From: Mycolicibacter algericus DSM 45454
GTDB taxonomy: Bacteria; Actinomycetota; Actinomycetes; Mycobacteriales; Mycobacteriaceae
Assembly: GCF_002086455.1 (NCBI RefSeq)
Contig: NZ_MVHC01000034.1
Coordinates: 1-33,406, forward strand
Direction: 5' to 3'
DNA length: 33,406 bases
The notes under the pieces were generated by a model that was not told the DNA's origin, made no database searches, and saw nothing but the letters and a program-made list of their open reading frames with translations. Both the position numbers and the translations under genes were made by a program. Each line of letters begins with the position of its first letter. Position 1 is the first letter of the stretch. This document shows, piece after piece, positions 22,435-30,912 of the stretch.

Positions 22435-25185
22435 TCAGCCCTGATCGCCGCCGGCGACCGGAAGTACCGTGCCGGTGATGTAGGACGCCTCATCGGAGGC
22501 CAGAAAGCAGATCGCGGCGGCCTGCTCGTCAAGGGTGCCGTAGCGCTTGAGCAGTGAGGAGTCGATGGTCTGGTCGATGTGTGCCTGGAACCACCCCTGC
22601 TCGACGTCGTTGCGGAGTTCCGGTGTGCCGCGGGAGATTCGGCGCGGTGGTGCCTGCGTACCGCCTGGCGCGGTGGCGCAGACCCGGATGCCTGTATCGG
22701 CGTACTCCATCGCCAGCGACGCGGTGATCGCGTTGATGCCGCCTTTGGCCGCCGAATACGGGATCCGATTGATGCCCCGGGTGGCCGCCGATGAGACGTT
22801 GACGATCACGCCGCGTCCGCGGGCCATCATCGACGGCAACACCGCGCGGCAGGCGAACAGCGTGGGGAGCAGCGAGCGGTTCAGTTCGGCGCGGATTTCG
22901 GCGCCGCTGAACTCGGTGAACGGTTTGAAGTTGATCGCGCCGCCGACATTGTTGATCAGCACGTCGATGCGGCCGAACCGCGAAAGGGCTTGCCGTGCCA
23001 GGGTGTTCGCGTCCTCGGGATGCTCCAGGTCGACGGTGACCGCCAGTGCCTCCGGGGCGCCGGCGACCGGTTGGTCGGTGAGCTCCCGAGCCAACTCGAC
23101 GACCAGTCCGGAACGGTCGGCAAGCACCAGTGTCCCGCCCTCGGCGTTGATCCGCCGGGCAGTGCGCTCGCCGATACCCTGCGCGGCACCGGTGACCACC
23201 ACCACCTTGTCGGCAAAGCGCCCGGGGGAGACGAAGCGCGGCTGGCGCTGCGCCAGCGCGTCGGCCATAGCGCGGCGCATGGTCTGCTTGGCCCGGTCGG
23301 CGTGCGCCGAGATCAGGGCCCGGGCGCCGGCACGGTCGCCGGCCTCGAACGCCGCCACGATGTCGACGTGGTCTTGCACGCACAGCGGGTGGCACCAGGT
23401 CGCGTTGCGCAGCACCTCGCCCATGCGGCCCTTGACACCGAGTGCCCGGTAGGCCTGCAGCAGGTGGTCGTTGCCGGTCAGGGTGAACAGGTACTCGTGG
23501 AATGCGGCGTTGGTCTCGGTGTACTGGACTGCGTCGACGAGTCGGTCGCCGTCGACATAGGGCAGGGTCGACTCCGCCAACAGTCGATAGCCGGTCAATT
23601 GCTGACTGGTCAGCCGCCCCAAGGTCAGCTCCACGGCACCGAGTTCGAGTGCCTCGCGGGCCTCGAACAGCGCATCGGATTCGTGCACCGCGGGGTGCTC
23701 CTCGCCGATCTGGTAGCCGTCGGGGGCGACGGTCGGTGGCGGTGGCGGTGGCGGTCCGGCCGGTGGTGTCGGGCTGGTTTCGGGTGTCGTCGCGGCCCCG
23801 AAAAGCTCCTGGCCGATGACCGACCGCGCGCCGCTGGCGATGATCAGGTCGCTGTCTTCGTCGAGCGGCGCTGCTGCCGCGGAATCGGGATTCGCGGGGT
23901 GGAGCAACTGGTCGAGGAGCCGACGAGCGGTGTCATCTTCGGCGCTGGTCACCACCGCGTCCGGCCACGGCTCGATGGTGGCTTCCGGCAGCATGACCTG
24001 GCCGATGACCGCCCGCGCGTCGGCGGCCGGCAGCAGCTCTTCGGGCGGCGCGGCCGGGCGGCCCGGCGCGGCTGGGGCGCCCGCATCGGGGGTCTTGGCG
24101 CCGGGGACGGCCAGGGCGAACTTCTCGTAGTAGAAGCCCCGTAACGGGATGTTTGCGTCGGTGAGGTGTTTGCGCACCGCCTCGACCATCGGCGGGGGAC
24201 CGCACACGTAGGTGGCGACATCGGCGTCGTAGAGGTGTTCGGGTGCGATCAGGCTCATCACGTGCGCCTTGTCCGGTCCTCGGTGCGGTGCGGTGCTGTT
24301 CGGGTCGGCCACGCAGTAGTCCCAGCTGAAACCCTGCAGGCCCGTGGCGAGTTCGGCCAGCGTATCGAGTTCCACCAGGTCCTCGTCGCTGGTGACGCCG
24401 TAGATCAGGTGGGCGCGGCGGCGGCTGCCATCGTCGCGGAGCTTGCGCAGAATCGCCAGCAGCGGCGCCAGGCCGGTGCCACCGGCCAGCAACAGCACCG
24501 GGCGCTCGGTCTCGCGCAGGAAGAACGACCCGTGCGGACCGGTGAACTCGATGCGGTCGCCCACCGCGGCCCGCTCGGTGAGGTAGGTCGACATCACCCC
24601 ACCGGGGGTCAGCTTCACCAGGAACGTCAGCCGCTCGTCGTCGGGCGCGTTGCTGAACGAGTACGACCGGGTCACCGTCTCGGTCGCCGACGCACCCGGT
24701 ACCGCGATGTTGGCGTACTGGCCCGGCAGAAACGTCAACTCCGCCCGGCGCGGGATCTCCAGTGCGATCGCCATGGTGGTCGCCGACAACCGCGTGAGCT
24801 CAACCAGGGTCCCCGAATAAGAGGTGGCCTGGGTTTTGGCGACCTCGGAGGTGCTGCGGATCTGCAGGACGACGTCCGAGCGCGGCTTCATGACACACGG
24901 CAGGCAGTAACCGGCCGCCGCCTCCTCTTCGGAGAGGGCATCGGGCAGGTAGCTACCGCGGTCGTATGTTCCGGACTCGCAGAACGCTTTGCAGGTGCCG
25001 CACACGCCGTCGAGGCAGTCCACCGGGATGTTGACTCGCTGACGGTAGGAGGCACCGGCGATCGTCTGGTCTCCGGCGCAGCTGACGAACCGGGTGACGC
25101 CGTCTTCGAACCCGAGGGCGACCTGGTGCAGCGTCCCCTGCTCGGTGGGGTCGGCCGGCGTTTCCGTGCCCGATGTGACGGTCAT
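22435..25185 (-). CDS. benC-benD: Fusion protein: BenC reductase - FCD sensor domain - BenD cis-diol dehydrogenase
   Basis: The start is the ATG at 25185, with AAGGAC upstream and 11 bp after benB. The longer frame upstream is only benA/benB in another frame. The protein has 916 residues. Residues 20-100 are a plant-type [2Fe-2S] ferredoxin (C57, C62, C65, C94/C97). Residues 120-360 are an FAD/NAD reductase (RSYSFS at 173, GGTGLAP at 235, CGPPPM at 328). Residues 365-495 are a Pro/Ala-rich linker. Residues 500-640 form a GntR-type FCD domain with N559/H563, H606 and H628 and no DNA-binding helix. Residues 655-916 are an SDR (TGAAQGIG at 665, YSAAK at 810-814). BenC passes electrons to the BenAB dioxygenase, and BenD oxidises the benzoate cis-diol to catechol. 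Typical BenC is about 340 residues and BenD about 260. Confidence 0.9.
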   Translation of the reverse strand: MTVTSGTETPADPTEQGTLHQVALGFEDGVTRFVSCAGDQTIAGASYRQRVNIPVDCLDGVCGTCKAFCESGTYDRGSYLPDALSEEEAAAGYCLPCVMKPRSDVVLQIRSTSEVAKTQATSYSGTLVELTRLSATTMAIALEIPRRAELTFLPGQYANIAVPGASATETVTRSYSFSNAPDDERLTFLVKLTPGGVMSTYLTERAAVGDRIEFTGPHGSFFLRETERPVLLLAGGTGLAPLLAILRKLRDDGSRRRAHLIYGVTSDEDLVELDTLAELATGLQGFSWDYCVADPNSTAPHRGPDKAHVMSLIAPEHLYDADVATYVCGPPPMVEAVRKHLTDANIPLRGFYYEKFALAVPGAKTPDAGAPAAPGRPAAPPEELLPAADARAVIGQVMLPEATIEPWPDAVVTSAEDDTARRLLDQLLHPANPDSAAAAPLDEDSDLIIASGARSVIGQELFGAATTPETSPTPPAGPPPPPPPTVAPDGYQIGEEHPAVHESDALFEAREALELGAVELTLGRLTSQQLTGYRLLAESTLPYVDGDRLVDAVQYTETNAAFHEYLFTLTGNDHLLQAYRALGVKGRMGEVLRNATWCHPLCVQDHVDIVAAFEAGDRAGARALISAHADRAKQTMRRAMADALAQRQPRFVSPGRFADKVVVVTGAAQGIGERTARRINAEGGTLVLADRSGLVVELARELTDQPVAGAPEALAVTVDLEHPEDANTLARQALSRFGRIDVLINNVGGAINFKPFTEFSGAEIRAELNRSLLPTLFACRAVLPSMMARGRGVIVNVSSAATRGINRIPYSAAKGGINAITASLAMEYADTGIRVCATAPGGTQAPPRRISRGTPELRNDVEQGWFQAHIDQTIDSSLLKRYGTLDEQAAAICFLASDEASYITGTVLPVAGGDQG

Positions 25186-25196
25186 TTCGGAGTCCT

Positions 25197-25715
25197 TCAG
25201 ATGTGGTAGATGTCCACGACGTGGTCGATGTAGTCGTTCTTGAGCACCACGGTCTTTCGTCGGATCAGCGGCTGCTCGCCGGAGAAGTCGATGGTGTAGA
25301 ACGAGGTCCCGTAGTACCGGTCGACCTGCTCGTAGCGGTAGTACATGGTGTGCCAGTTGAATCGGATGTCGACCACGTCGCCGCGGCGTTCGATAACCTC
25401 CACATTGGTGATGTTGTGGCTGGTGCGCGGGTCGGGAAGTGAAGTAGCTGAAGACCGTTCTGTGCGGATGCGAAAGACTCGGTCGTGTAGGCCGCCCTTG
25501 TTGGGGTAGTACATCAGCGAGATCTCGGTCTGGGGGTCCTCGGTGAGCCGGTCGTCGACGTCCCATGCCGGCATCCAGAATACGACGTCGTCGGCGTAGC
25601 ACTCCAGCCATTTTTCGAACTCGCGGTCGTCGAGGTAGCGCGCCTCGCGGTAGAGGAATGCCTCGATGGCGTTCTGGGTGATGAGCTTGGTCCGGGTGGT
25701 TTCGGTGGTGGTCAT
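25197..25715 (-). CDS. benB: Benzoate 1,2-dioxygenase, small (beta) subunit
   Basis: The 172-residue protein has the ring-hydroxylating dioxygenase beta-subunit fold. It begins AIEAFLYREARYLDDREFEK and WLECYADDVVFWMPAWDVDD, typical of BenB/XylY. The region SLMYYPNKGGLHDRVFRI and the end RKTVVLKNDYIDHVVDIYHI also match. The ATG at 25715 was chosen. A GTG two codons upstream is equally possible. It forms the alpha3beta3 oxygenase with benA, 15 bp upstream, and is followed by the benC fusion. Confidence 0.92.
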   Translation of the reverse strand: MTTTETTRTKLITQNAIEAFLYREARYLDDREFEKWLECYADDVVFWMPAWDVDDRLTEDPQTEISLMYYPNKGGLHDRVFRIRTERSSATSLPDPRTSHNITNVEVIERRGDVVDIRFNWHTMYYRYEQVDRYYGTSFYTIDFSGEQPLIRRKTVVLKNDYIDHVVDIYHI

Positions 25716-25730
25716 GTTCACTGCTTTCGT

Positions 25731-27164
25731 TCAGTGCCCGCAGGGAGTCGGGTGGCTTCCATTGGCGACGGCCGAAACGGCCTGCCCCCGGGCCAGTTCC
25801 AAGGCTTGCTCTTTCGCCAGGGCGTCGCGCATGGCCTCCAGCCAATACTGGTCCTGCACGACGAACAAGCCTTCGTCCTCTGCCTTGATCCCCGAGGAGA
25901 TGACGTTGTGCATGCCGAGGGACTCGGCGACGGGGTCCGGTCCGGCGATCCAATGTTCGGCGCCGCGGCTGACGTCGTTCCACGGCGCGCGCTCGGCGTG
26001 GAACCCGTGCTGGACGGAGCGGAACTCCTCCAGGTCGTCGGGGGTCGCCATGCCGGTGGCATTGAAGAAGTCCTCGTACTGGCGGATGCGGTTGGCGCGG
26101 GCCTCGGGGCTTTCCCCCTTGGGTGCGATGCAGTAGATGGTGATGTCGGTCCGGTCGGCGGAGATCGGCCGGATGCGGCGGATCTGGGTGGAGAACTGGT
26201 CCATCAGGTAGACGTTCGGGTATAGGCACAGGTTGCGGGAGCCGGCGACCATGAACTCGCCCTTGGCTTTTCCGTGCTCGGCCCGCAGTCGGTCGATCTC
26301 GCCGTACAGTGGCCGGTCCTCCGGGTTGGACGCGTAGGTCCACAGGCACATGTGGCCGTTGGGGAAGGACCAGTAGCCGCCGCCCTCCGCGGCCCACTTG
26401 GACGCGTCGAGCACCTTGGTCTCGTAGGCGGAGTCTCCGGTGGTGCGCCGGGAGGTGGTGGCGGCGTAGTTCCAGTGCACCGAGGTCACGTGGTAGCCAT
26501 CGGCGCCGTTCTCTATCTGGACTTTCCAGTTGGCATGCAGAGTGTAGGTGGAGGTGCCCCGCAGCACCTCCAGGCCTTCGGGAGACTGGTCGACCAGCAG
26601 GTCGATGACTTTCGTCGCGTCACCGAGGTATTCGCTCAGCGGTGCCACGTCCGGGTTCAGGCTGCCGAACAGGAAGCCACGGTAGTTCTCGAAGCGCGCG
26701 ACTTTGGTCATGTCGTGCGAGCTGTCGGTACCGAAGTTCGCCGGGTAGCCGGCGCCTTCGGGCAGTTTCACCTTGAGCAGGCTGCCGTCGTTGCGGAAGG
26801 TCCAGCCGTGGAACGGGCAGGTGAACGTCATGCGGTTGTCGGTCTTGCGTCGGCACAGTAGTGCGCCGCGGTGGGCGCAGGCGTTGATCAGGCAGTGCAG
26901 TGCGCCGTCCTTGTCGCGGGTGATCACCACCGGGCTGCGGCCGATATCGGTGGTGAAGTAGTCGCCGGGGTTGGGGATCTGGCTCTCGTGGGCCAGGTAG
27001 ACCCAGTTGCCCTCGAAGATGTAGCGCATCTCCAGCTCGAAGATCTCCGGGTCGGTGAAGACCCGGCGGTTGACCCGGTAGATGCCGGCCTCACGGTCCT
27101 CGATAACCGCATCGTCGAGAGCGCCGGCCAGGCGAGCCAGCTTGGTGGTGCTTGGTGCGGTCAT
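25731..27164 (-). CDS. benA: Benzoate 1,2-dioxygenase, large (alpha) subunit
   Basis: The 477-residue protein is a Rieske non-haem iron oxygenase that adds O2 to benzoate to give the 1,2-cis-diol carboxylate. The Rieske motif is C96-x-H98 (CAHRG) and C116-x2-H119 (CPFHGW). The mononuclear iron site is in NGADGYHVTSVH, with D222 as the bridging Asp and H225 and H230 as ligands. A probable third ligand is in MATPDDLEEF. Length is normal for BenA/XylX. It starts the ben operon and is divergent from the catR gene across a 214-bp AT-rich intergenic region. Related alpha subunits can accept anthranilate or toluate, but the cat genes alongside favour benzoate. Confidence 0.93.
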   Translation of the reverse strand: MTAPSTTKLARLAGALDDAVIEDREAGIYRVNRRVFTDPEIFELEMRYIFEGNWVYLAHESQIPNPGDYFTTDIGRSPVVITRDKDGALHCLINACAHRGALLCRRKTDNRMTFTCPFHGWTFRNDGSLLKVKLPEGAGYPANFGTDSSHDMTKVARFENYRGFLFGSLNPDVAPLSEYLGDATKVIDLLVDQSPEGLEVLRGTSTYTLHANWKVQIENGADGYHVTSVHWNYAATTSRRTTGDSAYETKVLDASKWAAEGGGYWSFPNGHMCLWTYASNPEDRPLYGEIDRLRAEHGKAKGEFMVAGSRNLCLYPNVYLMDQFSTQIRRIRPISADRTDITIYCIAPKGESPEARANRIRQYEDFFNATGMATPDDLEEFRSVQHGFHAERAPWNDVSRGAEHWIAGPDPVAESLGMHNVISSGIKAEDEGLFVVQDQYWLEAMRDALAKEQALELARGQAVSAVANGSHPTPCGH

Positions 27165-27378
27165 GGGTACCTCCAGGAAGTTGGTGCTTCAACCCTCGCA
27201 CTGGGTGGTGGGCGTCACACCGGCTAAATGCCTAGTCCTGGATCGGGTATAGATTAATCATTTGGGTTTATCAATACAAGGAAAATAGGTTCTTGTCCGC
27301 TATGTATGACGGTCATACGCTGAGTGTGACGCCGGCTACGGCCGGATCTGACATTAGAGCGAGTGCGAGAGAACGACC
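27165..27378. promoter_or_regulatory. Divergent ben/cat regulatory region
   Basis: This AT-rich intergenic region separates benA and catR. It contains GATTAATC (27252-27259), a perfect 8-bp palindrome, and GTATTGATAAA on the minus strand near 27266-27276. It also contains the dyad at 27304-27318. It must carry the promoters of both operons. Confidence 0.6.
27304..27318. promoter_or_regulatory. Dyad GTATGAC-G-GTCATAC, candidate LysR operator
   Basis: This perfect 15-bp dyad has the form GTAT-N7-ATAC and fits the T-N11-A rule of LysR regulators. It lies 60 bp before catR. CatM and BenM of Acinetobacter recognise ATAC-N7-GTAT, the same half-sites in the opposite order. It is the best candidate site for the CatR-like protein (inference). 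Confidence 0.55.
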
Positions 27379-28281
27379 ATGGAGCTACGTCACTTACGAT
27401 ATTTCGCCGCGGTGGCCCAGACCTGCCATTTCGGCCAGGCCGCTGAGCTATTGCACGTCGCGCAACCCGCCCTGTCCTACGCGATCCGGCAGCTCGAAGC
27501 CGAGTTGAACACCACGCTGTTCAACCGGACCACCCGGCAGGTCTCGCTCACCCCCGCCGGCGAGTATCTGCAAGGTGAGGTGGCCCGGATTCTGGGCGAT
27601 GTCGACGACGCCGTGCGCGGTGTGCGGCGCGTCGCCGCGGGGCGCAGCGGCCGGATCAGGCTGGGCCTGACCGGCACCGCCGCGCTGTCGCATCTACCGC
27701 GCATCGCCCGCATGGTTCAGGCCGAGCTACCCGGCGTTGACCTGGAGATCCAGGCCGACCTGCTCACCCCGGCGCACTGCGACGCACTGCGTTCCGGAGC
27801 GCTGGATCTGGGAGTGCTGCGGCCGCCGGCCGTCGGTGAGGGGCTGGAGCTGCGGGCCATCGCGGTCGAATCGCTGGCGCTGGCGATTTCGGTTGACCAC
27901 CGGCTGGCGGTCGAGCCGGTGGTGTCGTTGGCGGATCTGCGCAACGAGCAGTTCGTGGCCTACCAGAGCCGGGAATCGGCCGTCAACGATGCGGTATTAC
28001 GAGCCTGCCGAAATGTCGGTTTCGTGCCCCAGCGCGATCACGTGGCCCCGGGTACCGCGGTGTTGTTGGCGCTGGTTGCGGCCGGGCTCGGGGTTGCGGT
28101 GGTGCCTGAGTCGGCACGGCGGCTGCCGTTGGAAGGTGTGGTGTTCCGCGACTTGTTGGATGCCGGGACCATCGAATTGGCGCTGGCCTGGCGCAGTGCG
28201 GAGGACTCTCCGGTGGTCGAGGCCGTCCGGGACGTGCTCCAGAACGCCTTCCCCGTGCTGGAACCGGAGGTCGTCCGATGA
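27379..28281 (+). CDS. catR: LysR-family regulator (CatR/BenM-like)
   Basis: The 300-residue protein has the N-terminal LysR helix-turn-helix MELRHLRYFAAVAQTCHFGQ followed by LHVAQPALSYAIRQLEAEL. The effector domain begins at about residue 90 (GRIRLGLTGTAALSHLPRI). It includes PAHCDALRSGALDLGVLRPP and ends with LGVAVVPES. CatR/BenM proteins sense cis,cis-muconate or benzoate. The stop overlaps catB by 4 bp, so it is co-transcribed with the cat genes and divergent from benABCD. It therefore sits where it could coordinate both. The name is assigned from context and general family similarity. Confidence 0.87.
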   Translation: MELRHLRYFAAVAQTCHFGQAAELLHVAQPALSYAIRQLEAELNTTLFNRTTRQVSLTPAGEYLQGEVARILGDVDDAVRGVRRVAAGRSGRIRLGLTGTAALSHLPRIARMVQAELPGVDLEIQADLLTPAHCDALRSGALDLGVLRPPAVGEGLELRAIAVESLALAISVDHRLAVEPVVSLADLRNEQFVAYQSRESAVNDAVLRACRNVGFVPQRDHVAPGTAVLLALVAAGLGVAVVPESARRLPLEGVVFRDLLDAGTIELALAWRSAEDSPVVEAVRDVLQNAFPVLEPEVVR

Positions 28282-29381
28282 AAATCACTGCGCTGGAAGC
28301 GATTCCCTTCGACATTCGTTACGTCAAACCGCTGAAGTTCTCCTCCGGTGAGGTGCATGTCGCGCAACACGTACTGGTGAGGGTGCACACCGACGACGGG
28401 ATCGTCGGGGTCGCCGAGGCGCCGCCGCGGCCCTTCACCTACGGCGAAACCCAGGCCGGGATCGTCGCGGTGATCGAGCAGATTTTCGCTCCCCAGCTGG
28501 TCGGGCTGACGCTGCTGGAGCGCGAGACCGTCGTCGCCCGGTTGGTGCGCACAGTCGGCAACCCGGCCGCCAAGGCCGCGGTGGACATGGCGATTTGGGA
28601 CGCCCTCGGCCGCACGCTCGGGCTACCGGTCAACGAGCTGCTCGGCGGCTTCACCGATCGGATGCGGGTCAGCCACATGCTCGGCTTCGACGAACCCGCC
28701 GCGATGGTCGCCGAAGCTGAACGGATGCGGGACAGATACGGCATCACCACCTTCAAGGTGAAAGTGGGCCGGCGGCCGGTGTCGCTGGACACCGCGGTGG
28801 TCCGGGCGCTGCGGGAGCGCTTCAGTGACCGAATTGAGCTCTACGTCGACGGAAACCGCGGCTGGACGCCCGCAGAGGCGCTGCGTGCCATGAAGGAGAT
28901 GGCCGACCTGGACCTGCTGTTCGCCGAGGAACTGTGCCCGGCCGACGACGTGCTGGGCCGGCGTTGGCTGGTCGGTCACCTCGATGTTCCGTTCATCGCC
29001 GACGAGTCGGTGCCCACCCCGGCCGACGTGACGCGGGAGATTCTGGCCGGGTCGGCGACCGCGATCTCCATCAAGACCGCGCGAACCGGCTTCACCGGGT
29101 CGCAGCGGGTGCACCACTTGGCCGAGGGACTTGGGCTGGAAGTGGTGTTGGGCAACCAGATCGACGGTCAGCTGGGCACCGCCTGCGCGGTGAACTTCGG
29201 CGCGGCGTATCAGCTCACCGCGCGGCGTGCCGGCGAGCTCTCCAACTTCCTGGATATGAGCGACGATCTGTTGACCGAGCCGTTGCAGATCCGCGATGGC
29301 GTGCTGCACGTACCGCCCGGAAACGGTCTCGGGGTGGAAGTCGACCCCGACAAGCTCGCGCACTACCGGACCGATTGCTGA
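28278..29381 (+). CDS. catB: Muconate cycloisomerase
   Basis: The 367-residue enolase-superfamily protein converts cis,cis-muconate to muconolactone. The catalytic KxK motif is K160-x-K162 (TFKVKVG). Metal ligands are D191 (VDGNRGW), E217 (AEELC) and D242 (ADESV). The second base K266 is in IKTARTG. The N-terminal capping domain contains VKPLKFSSGEV. No deviation suggesting a chloromuconate enzyme is obvious. It overlaps catR and is followed by catA after 20 bp. Confidence 0.93.
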   Translation: MKITALEAIPFDIRYVKPLKFSSGEVHVAQHVLVRVHTDDGIVGVAEAPPRPFTYGETQAGIVAVIEQIFAPQLVGLTLLERETVVARLVRTVGNPAAKAAVDMAIWDALGRTLGLPVNELLGGFTDRMRVSHMLGFDEPAAMVAEAERMRDRYGITTFKVKVGRRPVSLDTAVVRALRERFSDRIELYVDGNRGWTPAEALRAMKEMADLDLLFAEELCPADDVLGRRWLVGHLDVPFIADESVPTPADVTREILAGSATAISIKTARTGFTGSQRVHHLAEGLGLEVVLGNQIDGQLGTACAVNFGAAYQLTARRAGELSNFLDMSDDLLTEPLQIRDGVLHVPPGNGLGVEVDPDKLAHYRTDC

Positions 29382-29401
29382 GTAACCGAGGAGAAGAAGT
29401 G

Positions 29402-30256
29402 ATGACCACAGTGGATGGGCCGCAGCCCACTGCCGCCGCTTCGGGTAAGGCGGCCAGCGATCGGTTCGCCCTCGACAAGGGCGGCTTCGAGGCGGTCAAG
29501 GACACTCCGAAGGAACGCGTCGACATGCTGGCGCGCGAGGTGCTCGCCGCGGTGCGCGGGACCATCCACCGGCATCAGGTCACCTACCCGGAGTACAACG
29601 CGCTCAAGGCCTGGCTGATCAAGGTCGGCCACGACGGTGAATGGCCGCTGTTCCTGGATGTGTGGGTGGAACATGCGCTCGAGGAGGTGACCACCGCGCA
29701 CCGCAAGGGCAACAAGGGCACCATCGAGGGGCCCTACTACGTGCCCGACGCCCCCGAGCTCGGCCCCGACGCCGCCATGCCGATGCGCGAGGACGAAAAG
29801 GGCGACCGGCTGGTGTGGGAGGGGGCCATCACCTCGCTCGACGGCTCGCCGTTGGCGGCCAAGCTCGAGGTCTGGCACGCCGACGACGACGGGCTGTATT
29901 CGCAGTACGCGCCGGGACTTCCGCAGTGGAACCTGCGGGGCAGCTTCTCGACCGGCCCGGACGGCAAGTTCCGGATCGCCACGATCAAACCCAAGCCCTA
30001 CATGATCCCCACCGACGGCGCCTGCGGCCAACTCATCGCCGCGGCCGGCTGGCACGCCTGGCGCCCGGCCCACATCCACTTCAAGGTGTCGGCGCCCGGC
30101 CAAGAGCTGGTCACCGGCCAGTTGTACTTCCCCGGTGATCCGCACAACGCCGACGACGTCGCCTCCGCGGTGAAGCCGGAGCTGATGCTCGACCCCAAGC
30201 CGCAGCCGGACGGCAGCTACAAGGTGACTTACGACTTCGTCCTCGACCCGGTGTAG
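29402..30256 (+). CDS. catA: Catechol 1,2-dioxygenase
   Basis: The 284-residue intradiol dioxygenase uses Fe(III) to cleave catechol to cis,cis-muconate. Iron ligands are Y166, Y200 (KPKPYMIPTDG), H224 and H226 (RPAHIHF). GPYYVPDAPELG marks the start of the catalytic domain, after a helical N-terminal dimerisation domain. Length and spacing are normal. The ATG at 29402 is preceded by GAGGAGAAG. Confidence 0.94.
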   Translation: MTTVDGPQPTAAASGKAASDRFALDKGGFEAVKDTPKERVDMLAREVLAAVRGTIHRHQVTYPEYNALKAWLIKVGHDGEWPLFLDVWVEHALEEVTTAHRKGNKGTIEGPYYVPDAPELGPDAAMPMREDEKGDRLVWEGAITSLDGSPLAAKLEVWHADDDGLYSQYAPGLPQWNLRGSFSTGPDGKFRIATIKPKPYMIPTDGACGQLIAAAGWHAWRPAHIHFKVSAPGQELVTGQLYFPGDPHNADDVASAVKPELMLDPKPQPDGSYKVTYDFVLDPV

Positions 30257-30269
30257 GACTGAGGCCGCC

Positions 30270-30566
30270 ATGTTGTTCCACGTGAGGATGGACGTTCGGA
30301 TCCCGCACGACCTCGATCCACAGGTTCGTACTGAGATCGTGGCCCGGGAGAAGGCGTACTCGCAGGAGCTGCAGCGGTCGGGCAAATGGCCGCACCTCTG
30401 GCGGATCGTCGGGGAGTACTCCAACATCTCGATCTTCGACGTCGCCTCGAATGACGAGCTGCACGAGATTCTTTCCGGCTTACCGTTGTTCGCCTACATG
30501 AATATCCAGGTGGTACCACTGGCCGCCCACCCCAGCGATGTCGACGTCGCGGGAGACCGCGGCTGA
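30270..30566 (+). CDS. catC: Muconolactone delta-isomerase
   Basis: The 98-residue protein matches CatC in size and pattern. It begins MLFHVRMDVRIPHDL, with ELQRSGKWPHLWRIVGEYSN in the middle and LSGLPLFAYMNIQVVPLAAH near the end. It isomerises muconolactone to 3-oxoadipate enol-lactone, the substrate of PcaD encoded at 10686. The gene follows catA by 13 bp and is the last gene of the catRBAC operon. Confidence 0.93.
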   Translation: MLFHVRMDVRIPHDLDPQVRTEIVAREKAYSQELQRSGKWPHLWRIVGEYSNISIFDVASNDELHEILSGLPLFAYMNIQVVPLAAHPSDVDVAGDRG

Positions 30567-30912
30567 CGTGGGCTGGCTTACGACGTAAACTGACACCTGA
30601 ACCGCTGCGTCACCCCAAAGATGACGACAAGTCTAAGTTCCCAACGGTCTGCCGCTGCGCCCAGAGCCCTCACCAGTGCGAACCGGCGGTCGTCCGTTCA
30701 CGCTCGGGTACGGTTCTGAACCCGGACACTGGGAATCTACCTGGCGGCTGCGCCGATCCGACGGGCCTACGTGCAGCAAGCATCAGCAATCCCGGCACCG
30801 TGCCCCAGGCCGCCTCAACCAGGGTGTTTTGCGCCTGACTTCGCGATAGAGATCGGCGTGTCGATCAGACAACATCCGACGGGTTCTTCGAACGCTCTCG
30901 GAGGATCTGGTC
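30567..30912. other. Non-coding stretch between catC and the IS3 fragment
   Basis: No gene or hairpin terminator is recognised in about 345 bp. On the minus strand near 30796-30821 a short segment reads LVEAAWGTV. It is reminiscent of the C-terminal end of IS110-type transposases, so part of it may be an old element remnant. A left terminal repeat for the IS3 fragment was not located with confidence. Confidence 0.35.

Noticed and set aside
25186..26397. Upstream 404 codons of the very long minus-strand frame that contains the BenC fusion
   Set aside because: This part is an Arg/Gly/Pro-rich reading of benA and benB in another frame. The true start is the ATG at 25185 with its own ribosome site.
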